From CAVSRC01 sp963781775 (GTDB lineage Bacteria; Pseudomonadota; Alphaproteobacteria; Rhizobiales; Kaistiaceae), in contig CAWAHE010000014.1 in NCBI GenBank assembly GCA_963781775.1, positions 124,001 through 188,000 on the forward strand: a stretch of 64,000 bases of DNA, in the 5' to 3' direction. A program made the translations under genes and the position numbers. A model generated the notes under the pieces. It worked only from the letters and a program-made list of their open reading frames with translations, made no database searches and was not told where the DNA came from. This document shows, piece by piece, positions 43,957-53,000 of this stretch; positions within the stretch are counted from its first letter, which is position 1, and every line of letters begins with the position of its first letter.

Positions 43957-45042
43957 ATGCCGAGACCGATGAGCGTGGCGGCGCCTGTTGCCGTAATTCT
44001 CCTTTCACTTGCGGTGGCCGGCTGCCAGAAAAAGGACGAGACGCCCGCCCCGCCGCGCACTGCTCTCGTCGTCGAAGCCGATCCCCAAGCGTATCCACTG
44101 GTTGCCAACGGCAGCGGCACCATCGACGCCCGCAACACCGCGAGCGTCGGATTTCTGGTCGGCGGACGCATGTCGTCGCGGGCCGTCGGGGTCGGTGATG
44201 TCGTGAAGGTCGATGACCTGATCGCCAACCTCGACACGACCGATTTGCAGAACCAGCTCGACGCGGCCAAAGCCGCGGTCGCGGCAGCCCAGGCAACGCT
44301 GGATCAGGCGGTGCCGAAAGAAGCAGCAATGAAGAAGCTGCTGGCCGAGGGCGTCACGACCCAGGATACCTACAACCAAGCGCTACAGGCCTTGCAGAGC
44401 GCCCAGGCGAACCTGGCGAGCGCACAAGCCAATCAACGCCTCGCGGAAAGCCAGCTCGGTTACGCCACTCTGAAGGCGCCGGTCGCCGGCGCCGTGACCC
44501 AGACAGGCGCCGACCCCGGACAGGTGGTGAGCGCCGGTCAGATGATCGTCGATATCGCACAGACTGCCGACCTTGACGCGGTCTTTTCGGTTGCGGCGCG
44601 CGTCGCCACGGCCGCCAAGATCGGAATTCCGGTCGATGTCAGCCTGCAACAAGACCCGACCATCAAGACGGTCGGCGCGGTGCGTCAGATTTCCCCGAGC
44701 GCCGATGCGACCACCGGCACCTACACGATCCGGGTCGGTCTGACTAATCCGCCGGCGCAATTCAGGCTGGGCGTGCTGGTCAACGGCCGCGCCGAAGTTC
44801 CGGGAGGCGTCTACGTCAAGGTGCCAGCGACAGCGCTGCTGACCACCGGCGACACGCCGGCGGTGTGGGTCGTGGGGTCGGACGACACCGTGAGCAAGAA
44901 ACCGGTCAAAGTGTCGAGCTACGAGAGCGACGCCGTTCTGATCGAGTCCGGCGTGGAGAAAGGCGATCTTGTTGTCATCGCCGGGGTCAACTCTTTGGTC
45001 GACGGACAAAAGGTGACGCCGCAGAAGGTCGCTTCTCAATGA
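43957..45042 (+). CDS. RND efflux periplasmic adaptor lipoprotein (membrane fusion protein)
   Basis: This 361-residue periplasmic adaptor has a lipoprotein signal with LAVAGC (lipid Cys 23), the two halves of a lipoyl-like domain (GGRMSSRAVGVGDVVKVDDL and GYATLKAPVAGAVTQ) and an alpha-hairpin rich in Ala and Gln between them (about 110-165). A beta-barrel and proximal domain follow. It links the inner-membrane pump encoded next to an outer-membrane channel, which is not encoded here. The start at 43957 follows GGGGGT. It is coupled to the pump gene by an ATGA overlap. Confidence 0.9.
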   Translation: MPRPMSVAAPVAVILLSLAVAGCQKKDETPAPPRTALVVEADPQAYPLVANGSGTIDARNTASVGFLVGGRMSSRAVGVGDVVKVDDLIANLDTTDLQNQLDAAKAAVAAAQATLDQAVPKEAAMKKLLAEGVTTQDTYNQALQALQSAQANLASAQANQRLAESQLGYATLKAPVAGAVTQTGADPGQVVSAGQMIVDIAQTADLDAVFSVAARVATAAKIGIPVDVSLQQDPTIKTVGAVRQISPSADATTGTYTIRVGLTNPPAQFRLGVLVNGRAEVPGGVYVKVPATALLTTGDTPAVWVVGSDDTVSKKPVKVSSYESDAVLIESGVEKGDLVVIAGVNSLVDGQKVTPQKVASQ

Positions 45043-48000
45043 AAGGCCTGAACCTTTCCGAGTGGGCTATTCGTCACCGCCCGCTCATCATCTTCTTCAT
45101 GATCATCGTGGTGATAACCGGCGGATTCTCTTACGCCAATCTCGGGCGTGAGGAGGATCCGTCCTTTGCGGTCGGCACCATGGTCGTCTCGGCCGGCTGG
45201 CCGGGCGCGACGCTCGTCGATACGATGAACGAGGTCACCAACACGATCGAGGAGAAGCTCGAGGAGACCCCCAATCTCAACGTGTTGCGCAGCTACGTGA
45301 CGCCCGGAAAGTCGGTGACCTATGTCGACCTGAAGGATTCGACGCCGGCGTCGGAAGTTCCGGACGCCTGGTATCAGGTGCGCAAGAAAGTCTCCGACAT
45401 CGAGTCGCAGCTGCCTTCCGGTGTCGTCGGCCCCTATTTCAACGACGAATTCGGCGACGTTTACGGCATCATCTACGGCATTACCTTCGACGGGTTCAGC
45501 TGGCGGCAGGCACGGGATTTCGCGGAGACCGCCAAGGCGGCGTTCCTGAGCGCCACCGACGTCGGCAAGGTGACGATTTTCGGACAGCAGGACGAGAAAT
45601 ATTACCTCAACTTCTCGCCGCAGCAGCTGGCGGCCCTCGACCTCAATGTCGCCCAAGTGCTGCAAGCGATCGCCAACCAGAACACCGTCACGCCGGCAGG
45701 CGTCATCACCACCAAGAACGACGAGATCCTCATCGAAGTCTCCGGTGAGCTGACCGATATCCAGAGCCTGCAGAGCATCAATCTCTACGTCGGCGGCCAG
45801 TTCTACAAGCTCACCGAGCTTGCCAAGATCACTCATGGCTATGTCGACCCGCCAACAAAGGGGTTCGTGGTCAACGGCAAGCCGGCGATCGGTATCGGCG
45901 TGTCGATGAGTGCGGGCGGGAACAATCTGGTGTTTGGCGACAGCCTGAGCGCCGTGGCGTCGACGTTGCAGCAGCAATTCCCGATCGGCATCGACCTGGT
46001 CCAGGTGTCGGACCAGCCGGACGTGGTGCGTAAAGCGATCGGCGGGTTCACCGACGCGCTCTATGAAGCGGTCGCCATCGTCCTGGTCATCAGCTTCCTG
46101 AGCCTCGGCCTGCGCGCCGGCCTGGTCGTGGCGATTTCGATTCCGATGGTGCTCGCCATCGTCTTCCTGGCGATGGACTATCTCGGCATCACGCTGCAGC
46201 GCATTTCGCTCGGTGCCCTGGTCATCTCGCTGGGCCTGCTCGTCGACGACGCCATGATCACCATCGAATCGATGGTGTCGCGGATCGAAGCGGGCGTCGC
46301 GAAGATCGAGGCGGCAAGCTACGCGTACGTTTCAACGGCATTTCCGATGCTCACCGGCACGCTGGTGACCATCGCCGGCTTCCTGCCCATCGGGTTGGCC
46401 AAGAGCAGCGTCGGTCAGTACACGATCTCGCTTTTCCAGGTGGTGGGGATTGCGCTGGTCTCGTCCTGGTTCGTTGCCGTCATCTTCTCACCCGTGGTCG
46501 GCATGACCGTGCTCCCGGACAAGATCAAGGAGAAGAAGACCAAGGGCCCCGGCCGCGTGATGCGAACCTTCATCCGCATGTTGACGTTCTGCATGCGCCA
46601 TCACTATCTCACCATCGCGGTCACCGTTGCGCTCTTCGTCATGGCGCTCTTCGGCCAAAACTACGTTCAGCGGGAGTTTTTCCCCGCGTCCGATCGGCCG
46701 GAGCTGCTTGTCACGCTGATCCTGCCGTCGAGTTCCTCGATCTACGCCACTGCGGCGGCCGTCAAGGACGTCGAGAAGTTGATCGAGGGCGATCAGGATG
46801 TCGCCAGCTATTCCGCCTATGTCGGCGGCGGGGCGGTGCGCTTCTATCTGCCGCTCGACGTGCAGGGCGACAACGACTTCATCGCGCAGATGGTCATCGT
46901 CGGAAAGGACCTCGACGCGCGCGACCGGCTGCAGGACAAGCTGACGGCTGCACTCGAGGCTAACCACGACCTGACAGGACGCGTGGCGCGGCTGGAACTG
47001 GGACCGCCAGTCGGCTGGCCGGTGCAGTACCGCATCAGCGCGACGACCCTCGATGCGACCCGGGCAATCGCCGAAAAGGTGGCGAACGCCATTCGCACCT
47101 CCGGCGATGCGGTTCTGGTCAACTTCAACTGGATGGAAAAGGCCAAGACCGTCCGGCTCAACGTCAATCAGAACCGGGCCCGTCAGCTCGGACTCAGCAG
47201 CAAGGCGATCTCAAACCAGCTCTACGCCGTGTTGAACGGCGCCGAGGTCACCCAGATTCGCGACAGCATCTATCTCGTCGATGTGGTCGGACGCGCGGCC
47301 AATATCGACAAGCTGTCCCTGGAAACACTGCGCCAGCTCCAGCTCAACCTGCCGAGCGGCGCGTCGGTACCGCTGAGCGACGTCGCCGACATCGACTACA
47401 CCATCGACGAGTCCTTTATCTGGCGGCGCGACCGGCTGCCGACGATCACCGTGCAGGCGGCGCCGGCGCCCGGCCTGGAAGCGCCGACGGTTGCGAAGCT
47501 GCTGGAACCGGTGATCGCCGGGATCGAGAAGACTTTGCCGGCCGGCGCCAAGATCGAAATAGGCGGCACCGAGGAAAAGAGCGGCCAGAGCACCGCCTCC
47601 GTCCTCGCCGTGGTCCCGCTGATGCTGTCCGTCATCCTGATCATCCTGATGATCCAGTTGCAGAGCTTCTCGCGGCTGTTCCTGGTGCTCAGCGTGGCGC
47701 CGCTCGGGCTGATCGGCATCGTCGTGGCGATGCTGACCACCCACACGCCGCTCGGCTTCGTCGCCATCCTCGGCGTGATCGCGCTGACCGGAATGATCGT
47801 GCGGAACTCGGTCATCCTGGTGGACCGTATCGAATACAATCACGGCCAGGGCATGGAAACCTGGGAGGCCGTGCTGGAAGCGACCGAGCATCGCATGCGG
47901 CCGATCCTGCTGACCGCCTCGGCGGCAATCCTCGGCATGATCCCGATCATGTCGGACGTCTTCTGGGGGCCAATGGCCTACGCCATTTCCGGCGGTCTCG

Positions 48001-48113
48001 CCGGCGCGACGGCGCTGACGCTGCTCTTCCTGCCGGCGCTCTATGTGGTCTGGTTCCGCGTCAAGCCGCCGGATCCCAACGCTCCTCCGGCGACGGCGCC
48101 GCAGCGCGCCTGA
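45039..48113 (+). CDS. RND-family efflux pump, inner-membrane transporter
   Basis: This 1024-residue proton-driven exporter has the usual 12 membrane segments in two halves. TM1 is at about 16-35, and large periplasmic loops follow TM1 and TM7. The TM4 region reads SLGLLVDDAMITIESMVSRI with the paired acidic residues of the proton relay. The second half carries ALTGMIVRNSVILVDRIEYN. It belongs to the AcrB/MexF-like group that exports drugs or other hydrophobic compounds; the substrate is unknown. It overlaps the adaptor gene (ATGA) and converges with the 626-residue giant-cluster gene, seven bases away. No TetR-type regulator is adjacent. Confidence 0.93.
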   Translation: MKGLNLSEWAIRHRPLIIFFMIIVVITGGFSYANLGREEDPSFAVGTMVVSAGWPGATLVDTMNEVTNTIEEKLEETPNLNVLRSYVTPGKSVTYVDLKDSTPASEVPDAWYQVRKKVSDIESQLPSGVVGPYFNDEFGDVYGIIYGITFDGFSWRQARDFAETAKAAFLSATDVGKVTIFGQQDEKYYLNFSPQQLAALDLNVAQVLQAIANQNTVTPAGVITTKNDEILIEVSGELTDIQSLQSINLYVGGQFYKLTELAKITHGYVDPPTKGFVVNGKPAIGIGVSMSAGGNNLVFGDSLSAVASTLQQQFPIGIDLVQVSDQPDVVRKAIGGFTDALYEAVAIVLVISFLSLGLRAGLVVAISIPMVLAIVFLAMDYLGITLQRISLGALVISLGLLVDDAMITIESMVSRIEAGVAKIEAASYAYVSTAFPMLTGTLVTIAGFLPIGLAKSSVGQYTISLFQVVGIALVSSWFVAVIFSPVVGMTVLPDKIKEKKTKGPGRVMRTFIRMLTFCMRHHYLTIAVTVALFVMALFGQNYVQREFFPASDRPELLVTLILPSSSSIYATAAAVKDVEKLIEGDQDVASYSAYVGGGAVRFYLPLDVQGDNDFIAQMVIVGKDLDARDRLQDKLTAALEANHDLTGRVARLELGPPVGWPVQYRISATTLDATRAIAEKVANAIRTSGDAVLVNFNWMEKAKTVRLNVNQNRARQLGLSSKAISNQLYAVLNGAEVTQIRDSIYLVDVVGRAANIDKLSLETLRQLQLNLPSGASVPLSDVADIDYTIDESFIWRRDRLPTITVQAAPAPGLEAPTVAKLLEPVIAGIEKTLPAGAKIEIGGTEEKSGQSTASVLAVVPLMLSVILIILMIQLQSFSRLFLVLSVAPLGLIGIVVAMLTTHTPLGFVAILGVIALTGMIVRNSVILVDRIEYNHGQGMETWEAVLEATEHRMRPILLTASAAILGMIPIMSDVFWGPMAYAISGGLAGATALTLLFLPALYVVWFRVKPPDPNAPPATAPQRA

Positions 48114-48120
48114 TCGGCGG

Positions 48121-50001
48121 CTAGGCCTCCGAGCTCTTTGCCTTCGGCCGCATTCGGTCGAATGCGAGGCCGCTTGAGCCTTCGCCGCGACCCATGCGCC
48201 GCTCGACGGCAAGCCATGTGAAGACCTGACCGTCGCGCCAGCGCGTCCGCTGCCATTTGCGCGCCAGGTATTCGCCGCCGCGGCTGACCTCCTCCTCGGC
48301 GACGAAGTAGCCGACCGCGGGCGTCTCATCGAGCCCCTGACGCAGCAGCATGGTGCGCGGCGCGATCTTGTCGGGTGTGACCCCGCGCGGCTGCCCCTTG
48401 AGCAGGCGCGGCATTGCCGAGCGCTGAAGCTGGATCTCGCGATTGTCGTTGTCGATGTGCACCGGCGCGAACGGGATCCAGTTCTCGGCGACCGTGCTCA
48501 TCAGTTCGTAGCGGATGGTCGCATCGTTGAGCATGGGTTCTGGCGCCGGCGGTGCGCCGGCCAGCGCTTCATCGAGCGCGGCCTGATAGCGGCCGTGAAG
48601 TTCCAGTGCCACCTCGCGGCCGCGGCGTGACGATCCATCGGGCAGTTGCACGACGGTCTCGATGCCCCAGACCATGTTGGAGACTTCGTCGCGGATGAGG
48701 CTCACCGACTCGACCGGCTTGCTCTCCATCATCTCCGGTGCCGTGGCGAGAAGGAACAGGCTCGTCTCCGTCGGCCCGCCATCGCGCGAGGCGAGGTTGA
48801 ACATGCCCCATTTCCGCCAGTTCTCTTCCGGGCCGCTCGACGACGGCTCGATCCAGAAGCGCTCGCCGAAGACGTTGGTCACCACCAGCCCGTCGATGTC
48901 GGTGATGCTGCCGACCTTGAGCTGGACCGGCAGCAGGAACCAGTCGTTGGCATAGACCAGACCGAACTCGACCAGCAGCAGCTTGCTGAGATCGGTCGTA
49001 TCGGGGCGGACGTTGCCGAAATTGGTGACGCCCTCCTCGAAGGTCCACCAGCGCGTGTTGGGCATGCCGTCGAAGGTAACACCGGTCGGAATGAAGCTGG
49101 TGACGACGCTGACCTGCTTGTCCGGTTCGGGCGCCGGGAAATCGGCGTCGGGCTTGGCGGCGACATCGAAGCTGAACCAATCGAGGCTGCCACCGTGATA
49201 TTCGTCGGCAACCAGCGTGCGCGCCGCCTCGTCGCGCGGCACGGACAGCGCGAAACTGTATTCGAGATGCGGCGGGATCCATGAGCTGTCGGCATCGGTC
49301 TCGGGTTGGCTGTAGAGCCGGTCCGCCCAGTCGCGAAACTCGCCGCCGAGCGTATCGACCCGCCCCTTGGGCGGATCGGCGAGGCCAAGGCCGTCGGAGG
49401 CGAGGTTTCCAACGGCGTCATGCAGATGCAGATAGAGCGCGCCTCCGTCGACGGCGCGGTCGGCAACCGCGGCGAAGCTCTGCCATGCGGCGGCGTGTGC
49501 GGTGAGGGGAAATGTGCCGGCATCGTCCGGATCGGGCGCAACGAAAGGATAGGCGATCCGGAACGCCGGGATCAGCGCCTGGAGACCGTTCGTGGTCAGC
49601 AGCTTCGTCCAGTGGCGGCCCATGGCGAGCCGCTGGTCGAGGGCGAAGGTCCGGCCCTTCTGCGCCAACGGCACCGCCATCTGTTCGGCGATCGTCTCCA
49701 GCGGTGTGTTGTCGTCGTAGCGATCGACCTTGCCGCCGCCGGTCTTCAGGTGCGCGACGCGGTTGGTCGAGTGGCGAATCTTGGCGACGACCGGCGAGCC
49801 GGCATCGTCGCCCTTGAACTCGGCCATCTGCCACTGGCGCGACAGCATCCACAGCGGATCGCGGATCTCGGCCCGCAGCGCCCGCGAAAAATCGGGTTTG
49901 CGCGGTCGCCCCTCGAGCCGGTTCCACATGACGATGGTCGGAATGACGCGCTCGCGCGTGAGGACCGCCTGGATGTTCTCGATGGCGATGAAGTCGCTCA
50001 C
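48121..50001 (-). CDS. Large conserved protein of unknown function, last gene of the giant-protein cluster
   Basis: This 626-residue protein has no signal peptide or membrane segment that I can see. It resembles an unnamed family found beside other large unknown proteins in several phyla, with the landmark DPLWMLSRQWQMAEFKGDDA near residue 48-67. Later landmarks are TRWWTFEEGVTNFGNV, LVYANDWFLLPVQL and NVFGERFWIEP. Many aromatic residues and short strands suggest a beta-rich fold. The GTG start at 50001 overlaps the stop of the 1874-residue gene (GTGA), so it is translated in step with it. The C-terminus ends in basic residues (RMRPKAKSSEA). No catalytic motif is recognised. Confidence 0.7.
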   Translation of the reverse strand: MSDFIAIENIQAVLTRERVIPTIVMWNRLEGRPRKPDFSRALRAEIRDPLWMLSRQWQMAEFKGDDAGSPVVAKIRHSTNRVAHLKTGGGKVDRYDDNTPLETIAEQMAVPLAQKGRTFALDQRLAMGRHWTKLLTTNGLQALIPAFRIAYPFVAPDPDDAGTFPLTAHAAAWQSFAAVADRAVDGGALYLHLHDAVGNLASDGLGLADPPKGRVDTLGGEFRDWADRLYSQPETDADSSWIPPHLEYSFALSVPRDEAARTLVADEYHGGSLDWFSFDVAAKPDADFPAPEPDKQVSVVTSFIPTGVTFDGMPNTRWWTFEEGVTNFGNVRPDTTDLSKLLLVEFGLVYANDWFLLPVQLKVGSITDIDGLVVTNVFGERFWIEPSSSGPEENWRKWGMFNLASRDGGPTETSLFLLATAPEMMESKPVESVSLIRDEVSNMVWGIETVVQLPDGSSRRGREVALELHGRYQAALDEALAGAPPAPEPMLNDATIRYELMSTVAENWIPFAPVHIDNDNREIQLQRSAMPRLLKGQPRGVTPDKIAPRTMLLRQGLDETPAVGYFVAEEEVSRGGEYLARKWQRTRWRDGQVFTWLAVERRMGRGEGSSGLAFDRMRPKAKSSEA

Positions 50002-53000
50002 TGTCCGCCCTCCAGCCGCGCGACCAGCGCATTGTTGTACGAGAAATTGAGCATCGCGGTGATCGGGAACATGGTCACCGACGAGATGACCGCGGGCAGG
50101 AAGCGCGACAGGTCGGAGGTGTCGATCTGCGACGGCTCGACGGCGCGCAGTCGGGCGAAGTCGAGCGTTTCGTGGAGCGTATCGACGAGGTCGTTCCACT
50201 TCCATTGGCCGGTGAACTGCGGCGGCGCGGCGAGCAGGATCGCCTGCGGCGCCTCCGAACTTGGCCGGTCGTAGTGGAATGCGACGCCGGTGTTCTCCTC
50301 GTCCGCCGGGATCAGCTCCGACCATTCGTCGACGAGGAACCCGCAATAGCGCCGCACCGGATCGGCCGGCGCGATCTCGGCGTTCTCACCGAAATGGGCG
50401 GTGTAGAGCAGCCGGTCGCCCTCGATGACGAAGGGACTGCCGTCCGGCATTGTCGCCGGAAATCTGAGCCCGAGCCAGGCGTCGTCGGCGCGGAAGGGAA
50501 ACTGCAGCGGCGTCAGATCGAGTGGATCGAGTGCTTCCAGCGCCTCGCCGAGCAGGCCGGCCATCTCGACATTGCGCAGCTTGTCGCGTACCCGCCCGAG
50601 GCCGTGCAGCCAGTCGTCGACCGGGAACGGCGTCGCGTCGGCGCCGGTCGTCAGGTGGGTGAGCAGCCCTCCCCGCGCGCCCCATGCGTTCTGCCATTCG
50701 GCGAGTTGGTCGGAAGCCAGCACGAATTCCGGCAACACGATGAAGGCGTCGCCAAGGATGGCGTGCATCGCATCCGCCACCAGCGTCGCCTGCTTGCCGG
50801 CCGGCGCGGCGGTGACAGTCGCGAGGATGGCGTTTGCCTTGTCCAGCCGCGCATCGATATCGGCGACCGCCAGCGCCGATTTGGCGGCGAGGTCCTTGGC
50901 GATGACTAGGATGGCGGCCGACCAGGTCTCCAGTTCGAGCGGCGCCTGATCGTGATCGGCGACCGTCGGCGCGAATGCGTCCACTGCCGCGAAGAACGCA
51001 CCGAGCTTCATGGCGCCGGCGAGCAGGTTGCGAAGATCGCCGAGCGCGATCTCGAACGCTGTCCGCATCGGCGGGAGAGTGTTCGTGCGCATATCGTCGG
51101 TAGTCGCCGGCAACGGCGCGATCACGTCGGTTGAGACGATACGGCCGGCGCGGATGAGCAGCGGGAAGCGTTCTTCATCGGGCGTCGCCGCCGGCAGCGC
51201 GTCATAGGTCGCGATCGTGTCCATGAAGTCCTGCAGCTTGCCTTCCCAGCGCGCAATAAGGGCGGCGACCGTCTCGTGCAGTTGCGCAAATTGCGGCCGG
51301 GCGAGTTCGTGGGCCGCGGTCAGGCTGGCGGCGCGCAGGCCGAACGGAGCGATGGCACGCAACGCCGTCGCGTAGTCCGCCGACCACTGATCGATATTGG
51401 CGAGCGCCGCGGCGGTTGCCGCGACCGGATCGGCCGCCTCGCCGACGGCGGCGTCGAGCGCAGTCGCGAACGCACGGATGGCGACCGACTTCGCCTGCAA
51501 ATCGGCAACCACGGCGGCGACCTTCTCCGGCCGCGGCACCGGGGACGCATCGGCCGCGGCGTTGGCCTCGTTGGCGAGCATGACGTCGCTCGCCTTCAGC
51601 GGCCGCGACCCGAGGATCGTGCCGCGCAAGGCACGGATCAGCGGCGCCACCTCGAACAGGGTGATGCCGGGCGCTCCATCGGGCTTGTAGAGCAGGCTCA
51701 GCGCCGCGTCGGCACGCGGCGGCGATACCGCCTGGCTCGCCGCGTGATGCAGGAGGAGATCGTCGAGCCCGGCCATGTCGCGGGCGCTGCCCTCGCCGAT
51801 CAGATAGAACAGATCAATCGGTTCAAGCCCAAGATCGGCCATCGACGGCGTCAGCCGGATGGTGGCCGCCGTGGCGTGGTCGAAATATTCGACGGCCGCG
51901 AAAATCTGCGCCGTCGACGGCAGATGCCTGGTGAGCCAGCGATTGAGCGCCGGCTCGCCCTTAGCGCGCGGGGTCAGGTTGGCTGGGCTGGCGGGGTCCA
52001 GTCCACCTTCGAGGTGGAGCCCGATCCGGTTGACCAGCATCTTGCCGCTCCGCGGCGTGACCGCGACTTCCGGCGTCGGCGGAAAGTTGCCCTTGCTGAA
52101 GGCGTCGAGCGTGCCGGCGGCGCGGTCGTAGTTGCCCTTGACCACCTGATAGACGCCCTCGGCCATCGCCAAATCGGCGACGGCGTCGTTGACGTTGCGC
52201 ATCCGGTCGACGCGCGCATCGATCGCGGCGCCGATTTCGGCCGCGGTCATGGTCGTGGTGTCGGTGAAATCGGTGAGCGGCGGCAGGCCGGCGACGTTAT
52301 ACGGGTAGGTGCGAATGCCGGTCTTCTCGAGATGCTGGATGAAGGCGAGGCCGTCGACGACGTTGCGCGCCTCGACGGCGGTGATCTCGGCATCCGGGTC
52401 TTCGGTCGACTTGATGCGATTGCCGGCAAGCGGAAACGCCTTGCGCAGGCCGAAGATCAGGCGGTCCAGAAACAGGTCGGCCGAATCGTGCAGGCTGCGT
52501 TCGAGCTGGTAACCGAGCAGCGCACCGAGCGGCTGGCCGTTGCGGATGCCCTCGATCACGTTCATGGCGAGGCGGACGCGCTCGGAGGTGAGATTGACCG
52601 ACAGCGTCTCGGGATTGGCCGGCGTGGCATTGGCCAGGTAGCCGTTGCGCAGGATCGCCGCCGTCACCGCATGGTCGAGCGAGGGCGCGTGGATGTGCCC
52701 ACGGTTGGTTGGGTCCCTGAGCAGCGGCGCATCACCGGCTTTCTGGAACACGTCGGCGAGGTCTCCTTCCAGCCTCACCGGGTCGGGCGCCGATTGCTTC
52801 GGCCGCACGTCTTCGAGCCAGCCATAGGCGCCGACGAACAGGCCGGTCTTGGACAGCGCCCCGTCGGCATCGCCGCGCATGAAGGAAAGCTGGGCGGAAA
52901 CCAGCCCCGAGCGCCAGGCATCGAGCCGATAGGAGCAGCAATCGATGTGTTCGACGAAGGCCCGTTCGAGCGCGGCGCTGGTCGCGGCCTTGAGCACGTC